Assembly: GCF_003014485.1 (NCBI RefSeq)
Contig: NZ_PYGA01000001.1
Span: 310,001 to 374,000, forward strand
Reading direction: 5' to 3'
Length of the DNA: 64,000 nucleotides
Origin: Murinocardiopsis flavida
GTDB lineage: Bacteria; Actinomycetota; Actinomycetes; Streptosporangiales; Streptosporangiaceae
Below, piece by piece: positions 60,073 to 64,000 of this stretch (positions are counted from its first letter, which is position 1; each line of letters opens with the position of its first letter). A program made the position numbers and the translations under genes. The notes under the pieces are model-generated. The model was not told where the DNA came from. It worked only from the letters and a program-made list of their open reading frames with translations, and searched no databases.

Positions 60073-60578
60073 CGGGACACGCGGCCCCTCAGACGGACGA
60101 CCGGGGTGGCCGGATCCGGCCCATCTATCGGGCCCGCCGTCCGATGGCGGCACCCGCCCACAGACCCGGTACGCGGGACACGCCGCCCTCTGCCATCCGG
60201 CCGGGTGCGGCCGCCACCCCGCCCTAAAGTGCTTGGATAGATGCCGACAGCGCAGCGGTCCGCGCCCGGGAACACCGCCGACGCTCCAGGACGCGGCCCC
60301 GCCGACACGATCGGCACCGCGTCCCCGGCTCGGCCCTGCCGCCCTTGAAACCGGGCGAATGGGGTTATTGTGTCTCCGTAGCGGTTGGTGGTCTCACACG
60401 GGCGCGCCTTCGCCCGGGTCGATGCGCCGCGATTCCATCGCGGCGGGTCCCTCGACCGCGGTAGCGGGCGCACCCTCCAGCACGGAGACTCCCCCAATCC
60501 CACGCCGGACGAACGGTGTGCTACTACGGCAAGACCGAGCAAAGTTGGTATATTGCCTGCTCACAGACGCTCAACCAG
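60073..60578. other. 506-bp region between the peptide gene and tRNA-Arg
   Basis: No protein-like frame accepted. TTGAAA (60345-60350) with TATTGT (60366-60371) could be a weak promoter, and TATATT (60549-60554) is a -10 hexamer 25 nt before the tRNA. Confidence 0.5.
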
Positions 60579-60651
60579 GCACCCGTAGCTCAGTGGATAG
60601 AGCATCGGACTTCTAATCCGACGGCCGCAGGTTCGAATCCTGCCGGGTGCG
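60579..60651 (+). tRNA. tRNA-Arg, anticodon TCT
   Basis: A 73-nt cloverleaf: acceptor stem GCACCCG pairs with CGGGTGC, D-arm AGCTCAGTGGATAGAGC, anticodon stem TCGGA/TCCGA around loop CTTCTAA (anticodon TCT, decoding AGA), T-arm GCAGGTTCGAATCCTGC, discriminator G. CCA is not encoded, as is usual in actinomycetes. AGA is a rare codon here. TATATT at 60549-60554 is placed as its -10 element. Confidence 0.95.
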
Positions 60652-61056
60652 CAAGAAACCCAAGGTCAAAGACCTGCAAGCACCACCTGCATCCCAGGAA
60701 CAGGCGCCCATGTGCGCCGCGCGTGTGCTCTTGAGTTCGCACCCGGTCGTCAACGCAGGCCACTGCGCCCACGCACCCGCCGCCGACCGTCGCTCCCGGC
60801 GACCGAGGCAGCGGTGCCGTTCCCCTGGCCCGGGAAGCGGTTCCGCGGGTGTCCCTTCGGGGACCGGCCTCAGGCCTTCTGCTTCGCGGCGGAGGTGAGC
60901 AGGGCGGCCGTGGCCTCGGCGGCGGCCTCGGCGACCTCGGGGAACACGCTCTGGTGAGCCCCACGCCTCGCCGCGGCGCAGCCCTTTGGTGGATCCGAAC
61001 CAGTGCGGGGTTCGGGTGTCGAACTCCGCGGCCTCGCCCGCCTCCGATGCCGACGC
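60652..61056. other. 405-bp region between tRNA-Arg and hipA
   Basis: No intact gene. On the minus strand some stretches look protein-like in alternating frames: one frame reads EAAEFDTRTPHWFGSTKGLRRGEAW and a different frame AHQSVFPEVAEAAAEATAALLTSAAKQKA. I take this as a decayed gene remnant or chance. Confidence 0.4.
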
Positions 61057-62310
61057 TCATGGGTGTCCGGCTCCTGACGAAGCTGCCGCGAGCACGGCCT
61101 CCAGCCGCTGCTGAATCGACTCGGCCATCATCGTGATCTCCTGCTCGCGGACGCCGTTGGTGCGCGCCTGCTCCCTCCACGTCGCCAGCGCTCCTGCGAC
61201 GCGGTGCATCCGTTCGCGTGCCTGCGACGCGGTGAGGCTGCACTCCTCCGCGAATGCCAGCAGAGCGTCGGCCTCGTCGGGCTGGGCGTCGGCTCCCATG
61301 ATCGAGGTCGAGCGGGCCCGCCACGGATCCGAGGTCGGATTCACGTCGAACACCGGGCTCAGCGTCCATGCGCCGCGGCTGGTCAGGAAGCCGTGGTTGC
61401 GCAGGTGGTCGTCCGTGTTGCCGAGCGCGACGCTCGCGACGACGCGGTCGAAGAGCTCGTGGTGGTCCAGTCGGGGAGAGCGCGACAGGTCGCGCATCGC
61501 TTCGGCGATGTCGGCGTAGTCGCGGTGCTCGCCGTCGGTCGAGCCCAGCGCCGCCATGGCGCTGATGTAGCCGATCCTGCGCCCGGTGTCCGTGCGGTCG
61601 AACCGGCGCAGGATCAGCACGCTGCGCCCGCCCACGCGGGTGAGCCTCCTGCGGGGCGTGCGGATGTCCGCGTTCTCCATCAGGTCGAGCGCTGTGGCCT
61701 CCCAGGCCATGACGTCCCACTGGTCGCTGCCGTGCGGGAACTTCGCGATGGCGAGGGACCCGTCCTCAAGGCGCACGGAGGCCTTGGGGCGTGCGCCGCC
61801 GAGGCCCGTGGTGCCCGTGTCCAGGAGCTGCTTGACAGCCCGGCTCGGGTCCTCGTCGGAGGCGAGGTCGTCGGATGCCCGCAGCAGCTCCGGCAGCGAG
61901 ACGAGCCGGGGCACGCTCGAGGGCTTGCCGAGGAACTCTTCGCGGCCGGGCAGGCGGAAGCGCAGAGCGCCCTGGCGCGTGTCGTCGCTGACGCCGAGGA
62001 GGAAGTCGAGGTCGTCGAGCCTGCGGGGTACTCGGCCTTCCTCGCGGGCGCGGGTCCGCTCCGCCTTCTCGATCAGATTCCGTCCCCACCGGTCCGGTGC
62101 ACTGTCGGCGAAGGCCCGCACGAGTCCGGCCTGGTGCTGGGATCCGGACACGAGGGGGAGCGCGGGGTCGATGCTCATGCCGTCGCCAGCGAGGTAGCCG
62201 GGGTCGTACAGGAAGGTCGTGGAGATCTGTCCACGCGTCCGGGTGAAGTGCGCCTGGCCGACCAGCCTTGCACTTCCCTCCTCGTCCATGAAGACCTCGA
62301 CGGCGGTCAT
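61057..62310 (-). CDS. hipA: HipA-family toxin kinase
   Basis: 417 residues. HipA Ser/Thr kinases phosphorylate glutamyl-tRNA synthetase or other targets, causing dormancy. Seen: N-terminal subdomain (VEVFMDEEGSARLVGQAHFTR), GLVRAFADSAPDRWGRNLIEKAER, P-loop-like TGLGGARPKAS with the autophosphorylation Ser region, catalytic ASVALGNTDDHLRNHGFL (Asp/His/Asn) and the metal Asp in LSPVFDVNP. Length and motifs indicate a complete toxin. Its start overlaps the hipB stop as ATGA (62307-62310). This is the standard antitoxin-first hipBA operon. Confidence 0.94.
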   Translation of the reverse strand: MTAVEVFMDEEGSARLVGQAHFTRTRGQISTTFLYDPGYLAGDGMSIDPALPLVSGSQHQAGLVRAFADSAPDRWGRNLIEKAERTRAREEGRVPRRLDDLDFLLGVSDDTRQGALRFRLPGREEFLGKPSSVPRLVSLPELLRASDDLASDEDPSRAVKQLLDTGTTGLGGARPKASVRLEDGSLAIAKFPHGSDQWDVMAWEATALDLMENADIRTPRRRLTRVGGRSVLILRRFDRTDTGRRIGYISAMAALGSTDGEHRDYADIAEAMRDLSRSPRLDHHELFDRVVASVALGNTDDHLRNHGFLTSRGAWTLSPVFDVNPTSDPWRARSTSIMGADAQPDEADALLAFAEECSLTASQARERMHRVAGALATWREQARTNGVREQEITMMAESIQQRLEAVLAAASSGAGHP

Positions 62311-62594
62311 CGGGCCCGCTTCTTCGTGAGGCTGCCGGCCCGCAGGCGCCCGATGTCGCTGTTCAAAGGATCGATCGTGTCGACGACTCGGTCGAGCACG
62401 CCGAGCGCGCGGAGCACCTGGGCGACGCTGCGGAAGTTCACGCCCGGGTCCCCAGTCTCGATCTTGCGCAGGGTGTCGCGCGTGATGTCGGCCCGCTCAG
62501 CGACCTGCTGGGCGGTGAGGCCCAGGACCATGCGCCAGCCCCGCACATGCTCGCCGAACGCGGTGAGCTGCCCGTCGATCCTGTACCCCGCCAT
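62307..62594 (-). CDS. hipB: HipB-like XRE antitoxin
   Basis: 95 residues from ATG 62592-62594, with AGAGGGG upstream (ATG 62607-62609 would add five). FGEHVRGWRMVLGLTAQQVAERADITRDTLRKIETGDPGVNFRSVAQVLRALGVLD is a Cro/C1 helix-turn-helix; the C-terminal LRAGSLTKKRAR tail is basic. It should bind and neutralise HipA and repress the operon. ATGACG-type half sites upstream (62611-62663) and in its own start region fit autoregulation. Confidence 0.92.
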   Translation of the reverse strand: MAGYRIDGQLTAFGEHVRGWRMVLGLTAQQVAERADITRDTLRKIETGDPGVNFRSVAQVLRALGVLDRVVDTIDPLNSDIGRLRAGSLTKKRAR

Positions 62595-62902
62595 GACGAC
62601 CCCTCTCATCTATGACGAGAATATCAGGCAGTGCGGCGCTTAATGGCGATGATAGACGTCATACCTCCCCAGAGTTCGGGGATCCGCGGCCAGGCGGTGT
62701 CGAACAGGTGCGTGATCGCCGGATCCGGATCCAGCGGGCAGACGCGCGCCGCGGGACTCGAACCGCACTGCGGATCTATCCCCGGCGGCAGCAGCGCTGT
62801 CATCGCGAATCCCGCGATGGTGGTTGACGGTTGCTCTCAGTGGGTTTCAGCGGCTGGCCACGCCTGGTACACGCCGAAGTTCTCAGCTCCCGGGGGCGGG
62901 GG
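62595..62902. other. 308-bp interval between hipB and the PfpI gene
   Basis: Contains the hipBA promoter region at its left end. A 59-codon minus-strand frame (62624-62803) is open but not accepted (see rejected list). No tRNA, despite a local GGGACTCGAACC sequence. Confidence 0.5.
62611..62663 (-). promoter_or_regulatory. hipBA promoter with candidate HipB operators
   Basis: TATGACG (62611-62617) and CGTCATA (62657-62663) form an inverted pair 39 bp apart, the second embedded in the near-palindrome ATAGACGTCATA. Between them on the minus strand is TATTCT, a possible -10. Paired operators around the promoter are typical of hipBA operons, so this is a reasonable inference. Confidence 0.5.
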
Positions 62903-63601
62903 TCAGTCCGCTGCCAGCGCGGTGTTGATCGCGATGGCCATGGGGGTGCTGGAGGCCGGGTTCTGGCCGGTGACGAGGTTGGCGTCCTGAACGGTGAACG
63001 CCTGGTACGGGGCTCCCTGCTCGTGCCGGGCGCCCTTCTCGCGCAGTCGGCTCGCCAGCAGCCACGGAGCGTTGTCGGCGGTGCCGAACATGCGCTCCTC
63101 CTCGTCGGTGAACGCGGTCATCCGCCGCCCGGAGAAGATCCACGCGCCCTGCTCGTCGACTGCGGACAACAGCGCGGCCGGCCCGTGGCAGACCGCGCCG
63201 ATGACCTTGCCGGCGCGGTCTGCCTCGATCAGCAGCCGGCCCAGGTTCGCGTCCTGGAAGAGGTCGACCACGGGGCCGTGCCCGCCAGGCAGCACCACGG
63301 CGTCGTAATCGGCCGCCGAGACCTCCGCCAGCTTCAGCAGCGGCCCGAAGTCGCCGAGCGCCTTCCGGGCGTGGGCCACGTGCCGGGCGCAGTCCGGCCC
63401 GGCGATCGCCGGGTCGGCGCTGTGCCGGTCCAGCGGCTGCAACACTCCTCCTGGGGAGGCGAATTCGACGGTGTGGCCGGCGCCGACGAACGCCTCGTGC
63501 GGCGCGGCCAGCTCCTCCGCCCAGTAGCCCGTGGGGTACTGCGAGCCGTCGGTGCGCTCCCATACGTCGGCTGCGGACATCACGATCAGAATGCGGCTCA
63601 T
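62903..63601 (-). CDS. DJ-1/PfpI-family protein, Hsp31-like
   Basis: 232 residues. It has SRILIVMSAADVWERTDGSQYPTGYWAEELAAPHEAF, the Hsp31/YhbO-type beginning, DAVVLPGGHGPVVDLF and the nucleophile elbow VIGAVCHGPAALL with catalytic Cys. Family members act as glyoxalase III, deglycase or holding chaperones. ATG 63599-63601. It is divergent from an XRE-family regulator gene, which probably controls it in response to aldehydes or redox stress. Confidence 0.93.
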   Translation of the reverse strand: MSRILIVMSAADVWERTDGSQYPTGYWAEELAAPHEAFVGAGHTVEFASPGGVLQPLDRHSADPAIAGPDCARHVAHARKALGDFGPLLKLAEVSAADYDAVVLPGGHGPVVDLFQDANLGRLLIEADRAGKVIGAVCHGPAALLSAVDEQGAWIFSGRRMTAFTDEEERMFGTADNAPWLLASRLREKGARHEQGAPYQAFTVQDANLVTGQNPASSTPMAIAINTALAAD

Positions 63602-63640
63602 GGGTTCTGCCTCTGCTTCTCGCCTTCAGCCGGTCACCTG

Positions 63641-63684
63641 TGGAGACCGGGACCGCCGGATCGGTTGATCCGGCACCGTCTCCA
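63641..63684. promoter_or_regulatory. long imperfect inverted repeat upstream of the PfpI gene
   Basis: TGGAGAC (63641-63647) pairs with GTCTCCA (63678-63684), and inside it GCCGGATC (63655-63662) with GATCCGGC (63667-63674) around GGTT. It lies 40 nt before the PfpI start on the divergent side: an operator or mRNA structure. Confidence 0.5.
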
Positions 63685-63753
63685 CTGTCACCCGCCCCGG
63701 CCGCCCGGAGGCGGTGCTCATCGGCCCTGACCTGCCTCGGTCCGCCCTACCTA

Positions 63754-63766
63754 GGACTGACAGTCC
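63754..63766. promoter_or_regulatory. candidate operator before the XRE regulator gene
   Basis: GGACTGACAGTCC is a perfect inverted repeat (GGACT/AGTCC) around GAC, centred about 52 nt before the regulator's start codon. Confidence 0.45.
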
Positions 63767-63811
63767 CTGGTGAGGCAGGCGCGGCCGCAGCGAATCGGCG
63801 ATACTGGAGCC

Positions 63812-64000
63812 ATGGCCGCCCCGAACCGCGAACTCGCCGACTTCCTGCGCCGGGCTCGCGCCCAGTGCGATCCGGCACGCGCCGGGCTGCCGCCGGACAC
63901 CCGCGTACGCCGCGTACCGGGCCTGCGACGCGAAGAGGTGGCGCGGCTGGCCGGTGTCTCCGCCGACTACTACGCCCGCCTCGAACAGGGACGCACCATC
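63812..64000 (+). CDS. XRE-family regulator, probably MmyB type (cut by window end)
   Basis: The first 63 residues are seen: ATG 63812 with GGAG 5 nt upstream, then NRELADFLRRARAQCDPARAGLP and a helix-turn-helix RRVPGLRREEVARLAGVSADYYARLEQGRTI. This R-VPGLRREEVA-LAGVS-DYY-RLEQGR sequence is diagnostic of actinobacterial XRE regulators with a C-terminal MmyB-like ligand-binding domain. Such regulators commonly control a divergent oxidoreductase or stress gene, here the PfpI gene. Confidence 0.9.
   Translation, partial: MAAPNRELADFLRRARAQCDPARAGLPPDTRVRRVPGLRREEVARLAGVSADYYARLEQGRTI

Noticed and set aside
60579-60651. Integrative element inserted at tRNA-Arg
   Set aside because: No direct repeat of the tRNA 3' end was found downstream within the window, and there is no integrase gene.
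60652-61056. DUF397-like or other small gene between tRNA-Arg and hipA
   Set aside because: Protein-like stretches switch frame and lack a start or ribosome site; at best a decayed remnant, so I described it only as an interval.
62745-62780. tRNA T-arm-like sequence GGGACTCGAACC, possible tRNA or att remnant
   Set aside because: The stem has mismatches and no acceptor, D-arm or anticodon arm can be drawn around it; it is part of an open frame by chance.
62624-62803. 59-codon minus-strand frame just upstream of hipB
   Set aside because: It has an ATG and ends before hipB, but only a weak ribosome site, overlaps the hip promoter and operators, and shows no recognisable sequence.

Overview
The window is very GC-rich DNA with near-saturated G/C at third codon positions, many GTG starts and dense gene packing on both strands. 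The gene set fits a filamentous actinomycete: a mycothiol-type DsbA/Rv2466c protein, an Eis-family acetyltransferase, DUF4192, DUF6504, an Rv0909/MT0933-type antitoxin, a group II truncated haemoglobin, a dynamin-like GTPase pair and Hanks-type kinases. Gene content reminds me of Nocardiopsaceae, but that is from memory and untested.

Layout. 1-3.5 kb: a tetR-MFS efflux unit (MFS cut by the window edge), a lone ABC ATPase and a degenerate M23-like membrane protein. 3.76-5.1 kb: an intact IS30-family insertion sequence lying between two oppositely oriented copies of an unrecognised intergenic repeat. 5.4-13 kb: an acetyltransferase, two small Arg-rich proteins (one MT0933-antitoxin-like), MgtE, a membrane-bound SpoIIE/PP2C phosphatase, an Eis-like acetyltransferase, rpiB with two tiny genes, and the DsbA-like protein. 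13.2-24.7 kb: metabolic and transport genes (pepN, a broken Uma2 gene, malQ, MFS, amidase, NERD protein, ilvD, FmdB-type zinc ribbon). 24.8-32.7 kb: an HNH nuclease coupled to a 39-aa gene, a prolyl oligopeptidase fused to a hotdog thioesterase, a TetM/OtrA-like GTPase, two more copies of the repeat, an MFS transporter and a truncated haemoglobin.

32.8-46.2 kb is a long minus-strand block: ettA and DUF4192, a diguanylate cyclase, two overlapping dynamin-like GTPases overlapping in turn with siroheme synthase, and a BluB-CobT fusion for the lower ligand of cobalamin. The tetrapyrrole genes and the GTPases are joined by 4-bp ATGA/GTGA overlaps. 46.7-50.7 kb holds an acetyltransferase, an amidase-permease pair and a DUF6504 gene with a LexA-type SOS box at its promoter. 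51-59.6 kb carries two transmembrane Ser/Thr kinases, a quinone oxidoreductase, an SPFH/NfeD pair and two unrecognised proteins. 59.6-64 kb is the most accessory-looking part: a repeat-rich gap, a possible 28-aa hydrophobic peptide gene, tRNA-Arg(TCT), a hipBA toxin-antitoxin operon, a DJ-1/PfpI gene and a divergent XRE regulator cut by the window end.

I do not see a CRISPR array, rRNA, prophage, or a biosynthetic or multi-gene defence cluster. The least explained items are the dispersed two-part repeat family, the peptidase-thioesterase fusion, the SOS-box/DUF6504 pairing, the 28-aa peptide, and the Uma2 gene broken by a single in-frame amber codon. Several convergent gene pairs end in strong hairpins that mark transcription-unit boundaries.
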